The notes beneath the pieces were generated by a model, which worked only from the letters and a program-made list of their open reading frames with translations, was not told the origin of the DNA and did no database searches. A program made the position numbers and the translations under genes. From positions 96,810,592-96,874,591 of the forward strand of contig CP092870.1 of assembly GCA_030710605.1 (NCBI GenBank): a stretch of DNA of 64,000 nt, read 5' to 3'. Source of the stretch: Cordylochernes scorpioides. Taxonomy: Eukaryota > Arthropoda > Arachnida > Pseudoscorpiones > Chernetidae. This document shows, piece after piece, positions 45,360-54,003 of this stretch. Every line of letters begins with the position of its first letter. The stretch's first letter is position 1.

Positions 45360-45612
45360 TGTCCAAAGGAAGCTAAAACCGTCCACCACCTGTGGAGACT
45401 GGGGGGGGGATGGACCAATCAGGAGGAAAGAATCTTATCTGGTCAGCAGTGAAGTCGTGGCTTCCTCTTGTTGACGACGGTTGTTGGGTGATACTCCCTA
45501 TATGTAAATTACTTTGTTCTTCATATATATAATACACGAAAGTAAATAAAGAGGAGTCAAACAGAAATCCTTACAGATCCTGCGTGTTTATTTGGTCTTC
45601 CTTGACACAGCA
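45360..45612. repeat. Probable solo LTR
   Basis: 253 bp beginning TGTCCAAAGGAAGC and ending CTTGACACAGCA, with a 4-bp duplication ACGA on both sides (45356-45359 and 45613-45616). It contains a possible polyadenylation signal AAATAAAGAGG and a run of G8. A related stretch at 32112-32190 lacks the insertion. No internal element sequence is present. Confidence 0.55.
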
Positions 45613-45616
45613 ACGA

Positions 45617-47280
45617 TGCAACTATATTATGAGATAAATATGCAATAAATTGATAAAGAGAAGCAATCTCGCGAAATAATTAAAAAAGAAAAAAAGTTTT
45701 TTTTTTCCTTTCAAAGATCTAGCGACTTTTTGAAAATGCACTTACATTCATGGACAAAACTTAAGGAAATGTAAAGTCTTTGATGACGCTGGTCGTTAGT
45801 TTTTCTTTTTTTGAAGAAGAAGAAGAAGAAGACAGAGTCAATTTTTTTTCACACTTGGCTATCTCGTGTGTCTTGAATAAAGGTCAATGTGTATCAAATA
45901 TATATCAGAGTTATTGTCTGAATCCTGATATACATACTAATTGCTAAATCGTCTGATAATTCAATTATGTAAATTGAAAGAGTTCCATAATATCTAAGAC
46001 CAAAATGTAAACATTACGGGAATATTTCAGATAGAGATAAACTTTTGAATAATTATTATGTTCAAAAGGTGTTTTGTTCCTTGGGAAAAAAAGTTAATAT
46101 TTAATTATATACGCTATATATCGTATAAAATATTATTTTCCATAATAAACATATTGATATTAGAGGTGGAAGAAAAATAATCCCACTTCTGACACCATGT
46201 AAAATCTTTGTTTACGTAATATAATTAACAAACGTATTATAAGATTTATTTATTCGGGTATTAGATGATTTATTTACTTACAGGTTGTTGTTATTGATAG
46301 ATAGCGTAAGTTCTTCTGCTTACATTCTATATACAGAACTCAACTGTGTTGCCGAGTTAAAATATAATATTAATTATATTACAGTTGCAAAATGAATTAT
46401 TCATAGTTGTTTGTGTAATTTTGCGTATTTAGAGAATGAAAATTAATAATTATAAAGTGTTTATGATATTAATTTATTCACAAATACATCCAATTATATG
46501 ATACAAATTTGGCAATTTCGAATCACAAGATTTTTATCAAAAGATAATATTAGAACATTTTTTTGACTAGAATCCTTTTTGATTCAAATTTAACAAGGTA
46601 ATATCAATTGATAATATGTTGATGTATGCTTGAAATTTGACAAATAAATATTTACCCATAATATAATCGAGTAAAATATTAAGTATGAAAATTCCAAATA
46701 ATATTTACAAATAATATAAGCACATTTTGGCGCTGGAAAACAAAGATTAAAATATAAAATTATAGAGAGACTTGAAAAACATTTTGTACTTTTTTTTATA
46801 TTAAAAATAAATTTTAATACATTAAATATTCCTACATCAAATATATAATACAGAACAATTCCAACCATTTTTCATTTTATAAGAATGTAATAGATGTAAA
46901 AAGATGTGATGTTTTGAATGTAAATTATTGTGCGATTATATATATAAACCTATTATTTATAACATTGAATTATTCAAGTATTTTAAAAGCATAAATTGAT
47001 ATATAAAATGTGTTGTAAAATGTTTAATTTATACAAAAAAATATTTGTAAAATGTTTGGTCAAATAAATAATATGAAAAAATTTGTGTGTTCCTAGAGAT
47101 ATAAGTTTTTATAGGAAAATGTATAATAATAAAAACATTTTGAAGTAAATTATCAAATCTGGATCATAATAGTTTTCTAAAAAATAATGTGCATAATGTC
47201 TATTGAATTTTTTTTATTAAGACATTCAAATAGTTTAGAAGGAAAAAAGAGATTGCAAATTGAAGATTTTAATTTTCAGA
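45617..47280. other. AT-rich stretch, no gene seen
   Basis: 1.7 kb of very AT-rich sequence. A GAAGAAGAAGAAGAAG microsatellite is at about 45816. The ORF on the minus strand at 46590-46868 is compositional (Ile/Tyr/Phe-rich) and not credible. Confidence 0.5.
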
Positions 47281-47342
47281 CTCCATTTATTTTATTATTA
47301 TTATTATTATTATTATTAGAATAATAATAATTATTTGCATTA

Positions 47343-47735
47343 TTGGACTTTGCATATATTCAATCCCTAGTGCTAAAAAAGACGATGGAAATTATCTCAA
47401 CAGAAAAGAAGAATGAACCTCACGATAAGTTACAGAGAAATAAAGAAATGGAAGCCATGGATAGATTGTTGGAACGATGTAGGGAGCTGGCATGTGATGA
47501 CGAGGAAGGTGGAACACCGGACATGGAGCACAGGGATACGACGACCATAGAAGAGATCCAGGAGAACGACCTAGAGCAGATGACAGGAGACCTGACAGAC
47601 AAGAATGGACCAAGGCCAGGGGACCATCGTATCGAGGAGCCACTAGGAGAGGCCATAGAAAGACTGCTGGAGAGCTGCAGGACATCAGGGGACCATATCT
47701 GCGAGGGCCATAGCACTGACCAGGAGTCAAGATAG
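47343..47735 (+). CDS. Unassigned acidic ORF, 130 codons
   Basis: An open frame in an otherwise AT-rich region, locally much richer in GC than its flanks. The peptide is charged: a probable internal start METIIS-like region, then KEMEAMDRLLERCREL, DDEEGGTPDMEHRD, EEIQENDLEQMTGDL, and near the end GEAIERLLESCRTSG. The pattern RLLE(R/S)CR occurs twice, so it may contain a diverged internal repeat. It is preceded by a (TTA)n microsatellite at 47290 and followed by AATAAA-like signals and a SINE tail at 47870. It could be a small host gene, a terminal exon or a retroelement ORF. I do not recognise it. Confidence 0.4.
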   Translation: MDFAYIQSLVLKKTMEIISTEKKNEPHDKLQRNKEMEAMDRLLERCRELACDDEEGGTPDMEHRDTTTIEEIQENDLEQMTGDLTDKNGPRPGDHRIEEPLGEAIERLLESCRTSGDHICEGHSTDQESR

Positions 47736-47869
47736 CAAATGTAAATATCTTTGTTTACTTTTACTGTTGTCATTTATTGAAGTTGTAAATAAAAATATGT
47801 AAATAGACTGACCATTCGCTACACTTTTTAGAGAAAAACTTGTAACCTTTTTGAAAAATAAATTATTAT

Positions 47870-47985
47870 TATTATTATTATCCCTAGTACCCACGTAGTA
47901 CAGGCCATGATAACCATGGTGGATAGAAGTTGGCAACTTCTTTTAATGTAAGTGCACCACATGTCTACACATGTAGAAAAATCAT
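47870..47985 (-). mobile_element. SINE 3' fragment
   Basis: Inverted 3' end of the tRNA-derived SINE: CCCTAGTACCCACGTAGTAC, CCATGATAACCATGGTGG, then AAGTGCACCACATGTCTACA. A TTATTATTATTATTATT tail is on the left. Confidence 0.75.
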
Positions 47986-48079
47986 CGTGGATTTTTTTCA
48001 ATGAAAAAATATATAGATAAATATATGTTAGAAGAGATATAGCCACGTTTGAAGTGTAAAAGGGAGATCAAGAGGAAAG

Positions 48080-48220
48080 TGGTGAGTTTCTTTATTGAGC
48101 TGTACACAAGCTTTCGGACGTCACCCGTCCTTCATCTGTCAACACCTGATGAAGGACGGGTGACGTCCGAAAGCTTGTGTACAGCTCAATAAAGAAACTC
48201 ACCACTTTCCTCTTGATCTC
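48080..48220. mobile_element. Foldback with complete hammerhead ribozyme
   Basis: Inverted repeat: GATCAAGAGGAAAGTGGTGA on the left pairs with TCACCACTTTCCTCTTGATC on the right, around a centre at about 48140. The plus-strand arm has a full hammerhead consensus (48136-48184). In the minus-strand arm the core reads CAGATGA instead of CTGATGA. Confidence 0.88.
48136..48184 (+). ncRNA. Type I hammerhead ribozyme
   Basis: All parts present in order: stem I 5' strand CTGTCAACAC, core CTGATGA (48146-48152), stem II GGACG/CGTCC with loop GGTGA, core GAAA (48169-48172), minimal stem III from self-complementary AGCT, predicted cleavage after GCTT at 48176, and stem I 3' strand GTGTACAG. Stem I pairs ACAC/GTGT and CTGT/ACAG with a CA bulge on one side, as in natural type I motifs with tertiary contacts. 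Short stem III fits Penelope-element and retrozyme hammerheads. Confidence 0.82.
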
Positions 48221-48682
48221 CCTTTTATAAATATATGTATAAATATTTTAAAATAAGATAAATATGTAATACGTAATATATAAATATATTTTAGCTATAT
48301 GTAGGGTTGTTTATTATAAGGGTACAATTCTTTATAAAATAAAATTTGGAGATAAAAAAATAAAAATATAAAAGCGAGAGACAGAGAGCTTAATTATAAT
48401 TAAATAATACTTATATATGAATATATGAGAATATAAATAACTTATATAAATATATATTTTATATCGTACATGAGATTATTTTTAACATGGCAAGTGTTTA
48501 CATATAAATATATATGGCGTATACTTATATATAACAAATGTAAAATATCAAAACTTCTTGCTATCTTCTTCTTCGATATTGAAGAATTTTTTTTGCATAA
48601 GATGAAAGGTTTTAATAAAGGCTTATATATGTAAATATATGACAATATGTATATATAAATATAAGAATATGATATAACATAT
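48221..48682. other. AT-rich stretch downstream of the lipoxygenase stop codon
   Basis: Runs of TATATAAATATATA; no ORF. As the lipoxygenase gene reads leftward, this is probably its 3' UTR and beyond. A possible minus-strand AATAAA lies near 48310. Confidence 0.4.
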
Positions 48683-48797
48683 TTAAATACTAATGGCATT
48701 TGGGACAATATCAGGATCCAACCATGGATATGGAAACCGCATTTTCTTGTTCCTTGTTTTGATACTGTCACTGATTTGTCGCAGTTCGTCCCTCAAT
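48683..48797 (-). CDS. Lipoxygenase, last exon
   Basis: Minus-strand terminal exon encoding LRDELRQISDSI, KTRNKKMRFPYPW and LDPDIVPNAISI, then a stop at 48683-48685. Animal lipoxygenases end in a helix F..L..I...I..RN followed by PY.YL.P..IPNSI(S/A)I. The C-terminal Ile carboxylate is an iron ligand, and here the protein ends exactly in Ile. The acceptor is GTGTGACCAG at 48798. It leaves one base that completes the GA from the donor of the exon at 51957-52120, giving Glu and restoring frame. Lipoxygenases oxygenate polyunsaturated fatty acids using non-haem iron. The 3.2-kb intron between the two exons is full of repeats. The catalytic His residues lie in exons outside the window. Confidence 0.85.
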
Positions 48798-49019
48798 CTG
48801 GTCACACAGTACTCGGGTATAAGTTCAGTTGGTACACAACAATCAGTATATATGCAAATATACAAGATATTCTTCAAATTAAAGGATATATCAATTTTTA
48901 TTCAGCCGAGTTTTCGAGCATTTCTGCCCTTTTACTGGAGCCTTTTTACTTCTGTAGAAGGGCATAAATTCTTATGCTAAAGAAAAAGTTTCTCTTATAT
49001 ATATAAGAGAAACTTTGGC

Positions 49020-49900
49020 ATAAAATATATGTTTTTTAAAAAATAAAATATTTGCATTTGAGATTATATAATATATATATATATCGTAATATTCTATGCT
49101 GGGAAACCTTACTCTTGGGGTTGAGGCTTGTAGAAGTGATGGCGCAGTCGTGGTGGCTGAGTGATAAGGTTTACACACAGGGGAAATAAGCCAGGACACT
49201 TGATGGGTTGAAATAAAAGGCAACTGGTCGGAGGAAAGAAAGGCTTTGGAGAAGATGGAGCGGATTTTGACTATTAACTATCTGATCACATGGCGGTGAT
49301 TGACTTTAGGTGCTATCTCGGTGGGAGCGAAGTGAAAACTAGGTCCGAACTCGGTGGGAGCGAACGAACAACTATAGGTGCTATCTCGATGGGAGCGAGT
49401 CGGTCTCTTGATGCTAGCTCGGTGGGAGCGACAGAACTACTATAGGTGTTATCTCGATGGGAGCGAGTCGTTGACTGACAATCCTTGGTTCTCGATTTAA
49501 CACGAAGACCTTTCTTACTTCCCATTGGTGGAAAGGTGGGACGTGGCGGTTCTCTATTGGTTGACCTTTGGGAAGGTGCTTCCTAATTGGTCTACGTTAC
49601 TTCTTTTGTCTTAAGACATGTCCTAACCTGACCAGGAAGTAATAGTTCGTTCAACTCAACTTTTATTCCTTCCGCGTTAATAAAACGGGGTATAACTTTT
49701 CCTAATGATTGTGCTAACTTCTAAGCCTCTTTTCTAGGCCTTTCTTCCTTCCAATGTTACCTTTGTTCTTTTTATTGAAACAAATCATACATTTCATACA
49801 TATTTGGATTAGGTTGGCATCTAATTATACAAATTATGACATATATATATATTATATAATCTCAAATGCAAATATTTTATTTTTTAAAAAACATATATTT
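49020..49900. repeat. Large inverted repeat enclosing about 750 bp
   Basis: AAATATTTGCATTTGAGATT at about 49045 and its complement at about 49862 are part of 60-bp arms that end in TA repeats. The interior includes the GTGGGAGCGA repeats. It may be a non-autonomous terminal-inverted-repeat element; no transposase is present. Another small palindrome (TTTCTCTTATATATATAAGA) lies just left at 48989. Confidence 0.6.
49315..49475 (+). repeat. Interspersed short repeat (GGTGGGAGCGA)
   Basis: Five copies of CTCG(G/A)TGGGAGCGA within 160 bp, at about 49318, 49349, 49386, 49418 and 49451. Spacing alternates between about 31-33 and 37 bp, and the intervening ACTATAGGTG(C/T)TATCTCGATG occurs twice. Confidence 0.75.
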
Positions 49901-49904
49901 TATT

Positions 49905-50305
49905 TTTCATTCATTGACTGTTCTAAATTTTTTGACCATAGATTTAGAATATACCACTTCAATTATTGTTGTAAATGTGTATAGTTAAGCTACCTATTTT
50001 TTAAAATCGCGATTATAGAATTCATTCTATAAATTCTACATTGCTATGATAAATAATTTTTATGTGTAAATTTACTTCAAGTAATTCAAAATAAAAACTA
50101 ATTGAAAGGTAAATAACAATCTTTCCTTTTTCACGACTGCACCTTCAATTCCATGCCTCTCTCTCTTTTTCAACAACAAAACAAAAAATGATCATAACAT
50201 ATATTATGATGTGGAATTCACTGAGCGATATAACAGACGTCTACCCAATGATAAATGACAATAGAGTTCAAGTAAGTTAAATAAGTTTAATACAAGGTGT
50301 CCCTC
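49905..50305. other. AT-rich stretch, no gene seen
   Basis: Lies within the lipoxygenase intron. No ORF or repeat partner recognised. Confidence 0.4.
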
Positions 50306-50457
50306 AAAATAACAAAGTTAATGTTTAATTTATCCTAACACGAAAGTATTGAACCGTAATAAATTAATTTATGTTTTGTCGGATTCTCCATGTTTTTATG
50401 TACCATTATGTTAAGTTTCTACTTTGTGCTACCTTATTTTGTCGTGTTTTTAGGTTG

Positions 50458-50690
50458 TTAAACAAACGTAGTGCAATTATTGAGCTGTTTCGTCAAGGAA
50501 AACGTCAATATTAAATTGCTCGGCTGCTCAAAGTGACTCAACAAACTGTGTCCAAGGCCATCCATCGCTTCAATGATCTTTGCCATGAAGGCGACAGTGC
50601 GCGAAGAGGAAGAAAGCGCATCGCCAACACTTTCCGCCAACCGTAAGATCATCAAAAGGCGAATTCAACGAAATTCGAGGGGGGTGTTGT
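50458..50690 (+). pseudogene. Mariner-like transposase N-terminal (HTH) fragment
   Basis: Translates to KRSAIIELFRQGKRQY, a stop, then IARLLKVTQQTVSKAIHRFN, DLCHEGDSARRGRKR and, in a shifted frame, further basic residues. The helix-turn-helix IARLLKVTQQTVSKAI is the DNA-binding start of mariner-type transposases. A possible terminus GGTGTCCCTCAAAATAAC is at about 50296. It is cut off at 50690 by the next foldback. Confidence 0.65.
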
Positions 50691-50694
50691 GTCA

Positions 50695-50890
50695 GATAAA
50701 TAAATTAAAATAATTAGACGAAAAACATGGTGAAAGAAGACGAGTTTCTTTTATTGATGCATAGGTGCAAGCTTTCGGGTAAAAACCCTTCAACAGGCGA
50801 GCATTGAATTGGTTTTTACCCGAAAGCTTGAACCTATGCATCAATAAAAGAAACTCGTCTTCCTTCACCATGTTTTTCGTCTAATTTAAA
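50695..50890. mobile_element. Foldback with hammerhead-like arms (AAGCTTTCGGG family)
   Basis: Left arm GACGAGTTTCTTTTATTGAT, right arm ATCAATAAAAGAAACTCGTC. The minus-strand core (50766-50796) is CTGTTGA, stem GGGT/ACCC, GAAA, GCTTGCACC. In the plus-strand arm only TTTTTACCCGAAAGCTTGAA survives. One invariant core base is changed (CTGTTGA). Confidence 0.8.
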
Positions 50891-50927
50891 TCCAGGAAGA
50901 ATTCTTTATCTATATTTGTAAATTTAA

Positions 50928-51033
50928 ATAAGTTTATATAAAAGGGCGTACCTGGATCTGTAAAGAAAAAACAAAAAACAATTTTTTATTTACAGATCCA
51001 GGTACGCCCTTTTAAATAAACTTAATTAATGGA
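50928..51033. repeat. Perfect-arm palindrome
   Basis: AAAAGGGCGTACCTGGATCT at about 50940 pairs with AGATCCAGGTACGCCCTTTT at about 50995 around an A-rich centre. The arms extend into TTTAAATAAGTTTA. A short non-autonomous foldback. Confidence 0.75.
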
Positions 51034-51109
51034 TCGCCTTTTGACTCAAATTAAAATAAGTTTTAAAAAGATAAAATACGATTATTAAACAATACCATAG
51101 GTTTCTGGA

Positions 51110-51275
51110 GATGAGTTCTTTTTCATTTTATTAACATAGTCTCAAGCTTTCGGGAATTACCGTCCTTCTACAGGAGTTTGGCATCAAACGGCGTTTTATT
51201 CGTTTATTTATGTTCTCCAGTAGAGAAGGGCAGAGACGCCTGAAAGCTTGAAACTATGTTAATAAAATGTAAAGA
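51110..51275. mobile_element. Foldback with hammerhead-like arm (AAGCTTTCGGG family)
   Basis: Left arm ATTTTATTAACATAGTCTCA, right arm TGAAACTATGTTAATAAAAT. Minus-strand core (about 51141-51175): CTGTAGA, AGGACGGTAATTCCC, GAAA, GCTTGAGAC. The plus arm is degenerate (CAGTAGAGAAGGGCAG). Confidence 0.7.
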
Positions 51276-51462
51276 AAACCATCTTCAGAAACCTTTAGTA
51301 TTGTTTATGTTCAAAAGATATTTAAATCAATTGATATAAAATATGATTAAATATGGCGATAGAGAGGAAACAAAAGAAGAACGTCTATTGCAACGATCAA
51401 AACAAAAACATTCGAACGCACGCCGCGCATGCGCAAGCAGTCAGCCGACTCAGTGCTTCAAT

Positions 51463-51940
51463 AAAGTGCTTCCCATCCCTGGACACTTTTATTTTTCCGT
51501 TTATCATTACTCTTCACAATTCACCCTTTCATACCTCATCTAAAAGGTTAGAAATAATCGTTATTTCTCCTTGAAATAAATTTAGAATTTTCGTTGAAAA
51601 GAAACACATGCGGGATAGTATTTCAAATGTCGTTTTACAATCACAAGCTGCATTATATTATATTGTATTATAAATTACTTTATGTATTATTTACGAACGG
51701 AAAAACATGTCCAGGGTAGCCTAGTGGACATGGCATCTGCCCGGTAAGCGGAACACTGTGGGTTCGGTTCCCATCCCTGGACACTTTTATTTTTCCGTTT
51801 ATCATTACTCTTCACAATTCACCCTTTCATACCTCATCCAAAAGGTCAGAAATAATCGTTATTTCTCCTTGAAATAAATTTTGAATTTTCGTTGAAAAGA
51901 AACACATGCGGGATAGTATTTCAAATGTCGTTTTACAAAG
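51463..51940 (+). repeat. Tandem duplication of a tRNA-SINE tail
   Basis: The 170-bp block TTCCCATCCCTGGACACTTT to GGATAGTATTTCAAATGTCG occurs at about 51468-51637 and again at about 51767-51937. The second copy is preceded by the tRNA-like head (51708-51783); the first has lost its head. The second copy ends about 20 bp from the lipoxygenase splice donor at 51956. Confidence 0.8.
51708..51783 (+). tRNA. tRNA-Thr(GGT)-like head of a SINE, probably not a working tRNA
   Basis: Folds as a cloverleaf: acceptor TCCAGGG/CCCTGGA (7 bp), D arm GCC/GGC, anticodon stem TCTGC/GCGGA with loop CCGGTAA (anticodon GGT), and T arm GTGGG/CCCAT with loop TTCGGTT. Base 33 is C rather than the invariant T, and the T loop lacks A58. 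With the repeated 3' body this is a tRNA-derived SINE rather than a functional gene. Confidence 0.55.
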
Positions 51941-51956
51941 ATGTTATTATACTTAC

Positions 51957-52120
51957 TCTTGGGCAGCCCCCTCGCTGGCTTCGTCAAATAAATACTGGAC
52001 TTCGAAATCACCCAGGGAATTGGTGCCCTTCATGCTCAGTAGGCGGGTTATGACCATTGTGTCCAGGGTGATGGCTTTGTTGGGGAGATGTTTCAGTACG
52101 TCCTGTTCTGTCAGAGGAGT
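51957..52120 (-). CDS. Lipoxygenase, penultimate exon
   Basis: Minus-strand exon of 164 bp with donor CAAGA|GTAAGT (51951-51956) and acceptor GTGACAG at 52121. It encodes TPLTEQDVLKHLPNKAITLD, TMVITRLLSMKGTNSLGDF and EVQYLFDEASEGAAQ. In coral-type and mammalian lipoxygenases the corresponding region reads T..D.L..LP....T.....TR.LS.K.TD.LG.FE.QYLFD. It ends in phase 2, and the next exon (48683-48797) begins with the single base needed to complete Glu. Start phase is 0. The rest of the catalytic domain and the PLAT domain should lie further right, beyond the repeats, and were not found here. Confidence 0.82.
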
Positions 52121-52214
52121 CTGTCACATATTCTCTGTTGTATTCTACAATCATTTTGTGGGGAGAACATTTTCTATAATACATACACTAGACACTATTG
52201 AATATATATAAAAT

Positions 52215-52350
52215 GAAAGGATTTAAAAGCACGAATGTTTCTTTTTTATACATAATACAAACTTCTACTGTCCTTACTGCGATGAAAAAATATATTGGAA
52301 GGGCTTGGCTCATCAGTGGTGAACCCTCCCAGCGGTTTTGCCAATTTAAT
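52215..52350 (-). repeat. CTGATGAGCC-family fragment
   Basis: On the minus strand: TTGGCAAAACCGCTGGGAGG, GTTCACCACTGATGAGCCAA, then GCAGTAAGGACAGTAG. Single-arm copy of the foldback family, here with GCAAAA instead of GCGAAA. Confidence 0.7.
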
Positions 52351-52664
52351 CCACCAGACCGCTTCTCAGAGCTCTAATACTGTATTGGACGATTCTGCTT
52401 ATATACGCAGCACTGAAGGATGGAATCTCAGAAATGGTTTTCAAGAAAACTATGGACATAAGCTTATAGAATATCGACATATTTGGCAAAATACGCAGAG
52501 CATCTAGCTTACAAGAGAAAGAATCACCAGACATCATCTTGAAGAAAGAATCAAAGTTTACGGTGACGTGTTTCTTATTTAATAAAAGAAGCTAGTCGCC
52601 GTAAACTTTTATTCTCCCTGCAAGCATCTAGATTCTTTACATTTTTAAATAGTACATAAACTAG

Positions 52665-53010
52665 ACTTTTTATTATTATTATCCTTAGTACATGTGGTAC
52701 AGGCAATGATAATGATAATCATGGTGGGTTGAAGTTGGCGCCTGCTTTTACTGTAAGTGCACCACATGTATACACATGTGAAAAGCAGTTCGACTTTTGC
52801 ACTTACAAATGTTCCAGAGCCCCGTTTGGTTACTTTCACTCGCTGGTGGGGTTGAACTTTTGCAAGAATAGGGGGGCCATTGGAACAATTTTTTTAAATT
52901 ATAAAAAAAGTGCCCAATGCGAGATTTGATCCCGGGTCGTAGCGGTCGAAAACTACGGTTTAGACCGGAAAAAACGGTTTAGACCATCCTTCTATCGACC
53001 CTCCTTATAC
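52665..53010 (-). mobile_element. tRNA-derived SINE, inverted
   Basis: Minus-strand copy of the 9212 SINE. The 3' tail on the left is TTATTATTATTATCC, the B-box region reads GATTTGATCCCGGGTCGTAG on the plus strand, and the head near 52975-53010 contains a short duplication of CGGTTTAGACC. Confidence 0.85.
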
Positions 53011-53074
53011 ACTAGACTAAAGAATATCAACATATTCGACAAAATATACGCACAGCATCTAGATTCTTTAAAAA

Positions 53075-53240
53075 GCTAAACCGCGCGCCATCTATATATA
53101 AAAATAAAACTATTAAATACGAATTTGTCTTTAACAAATAAAACAAAATTTCTACTGTCCTTACTGCGATGCAAAAATTAGGAGGGCTTGGCTCATCTGT
53201 AGTGAATCATCCAAGCAGTTTCGCCAATTCAATCTACCAG
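53075..53240 (-). repeat. CTGATGAGCC-family fragment
   Basis: Minus strand: ATTGGCGAAACTGCTTGGAT, GATTCACTACAGATGAGCCA, then the GCAGTAAGGACAGTAG arm. The end GCGCGCCATCT is at about 53083. CTGATGA is mutated to CAGATGA. Confidence 0.7.
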
Positions 53241-53259
53241 TTGGCAGTACATTAGAGCT

Positions 53260-53635
53260 CTAATACTGTATTGGACGATTCTGTTTATATATGCGACAAC
53301 TACTCTCGTAGAATGCTATGAAATTGATGCCACCACTGTACTGATGAGGGTCGAAGCCCGAAACCATGGTATATAGGATAGATTTTGTCTGAATTTACTA
53401 AAACTGGTGTTGTAGCTCATTCTTTATTATCACCAGTAAAGTTTTTTACTAGGGTGATGCATATTGATTATGAAAACATATTTTGCGGAAGAGCTTTGCT
53501 CGATGCAATACCTTGAAATTATATGTATGTACCTCTACAGACCTATAAGCTTATGTCCATAGTTCACTAAACACCCCTAAGCTGCCTTCCATAGAAAATA
53601 CAGGGTACATAAGAAAACTAATCCAATACAATAGT
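53260..53635. other. Stretch without recognised gene
   Basis: No ORF or domain. Shares CTAATACTGTATTGGACGAT with 52374, so part of a repeated unit associated with the foldback family. Confidence 0.4.
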
Positions 53636-53639
53636 AGAG

Positions 53640-53750
53640 CGGTCTAGAGATTAATTTGGCGAAACCGCTGAGAGGGTTCACTACTGATGAGCCAAGCCCT
53701 CTCATTCAATAACTTATATCATTGCAGTAAGGTCTGTAGAGATAATTAAT
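53640..53750 (+). repeat. CTGATGAGCC-family fragment, cut by the gypsy element
   Basis: AATTTGGCGAAACCGCTGAG, AGGGTTCACTACTGATGAGC, CAAGCCCTCTC, then ATTGCAGTAAGGTCTGTAGA. The gypsy LTR begins a few bases later. Confidence 0.7.
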
Positions 53751-53755
53751 GATAT

Positions 53756-54002
53756 CGTCAAGTAGCTCCATCCAGATGGGACAACTGTCAATCATCCCTG
53801 GACCCAGGGGGGAACCACAGGTGTGGGGGCTTCTGGGAAGCTGATCTGTAAATAAGGAAAACGGGACGGTGGCTAAGGCCGTTCATTCAGGATTAGCATT
53901 AACTGGGGTAAGTTTTGTACAAAACTCTCTCTCCCTATAATTACTCTTTATAATAAATTAATTTTCCCCAAACTTGCCCTTGCTTTATTTATCTCCGCGA
54001 CA
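53756..54002 (+). repeat. 5' LTR of the gypsy element
   Basis: Starts CGTCAAGTAGCTCC where the 3' LTR has TGTCAAG, so the canonical TG is mutated; ends TCTCCGCGACA. Contains CCTATAATTACTC and AATAAATTAA. Confidence 0.9.
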
Positions 54003-54003
54003 T

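Noticed and set aside
48683..48877. A 64-residue protein starting MKNILYICIYTDCC
   Set aside because: The upstream part is intron; the splice acceptor at 48798 gives the phase required by the neighbouring lipoxygenase exon.
51708..51783. A functional tRNA-Thr gene
   Set aside because: C at position 33 and loss of A58 in the T loop, together with a repeated SINE body, make a SINE head more likely.
51957..52120. Assigning this exon to the MPND-like gene
   Set aside because: Its donor phase does not fit the acceptor at 10930 and its motifs match the lipoxygenase C-terminal region instead.
53974..54003. Gag start inside the 5' LTR at a TTG codon
   Set aside because: A TTG start there would be upstream of the primer binding site within the LTR; nothing supports initiation at this codon in a eukaryotic element.
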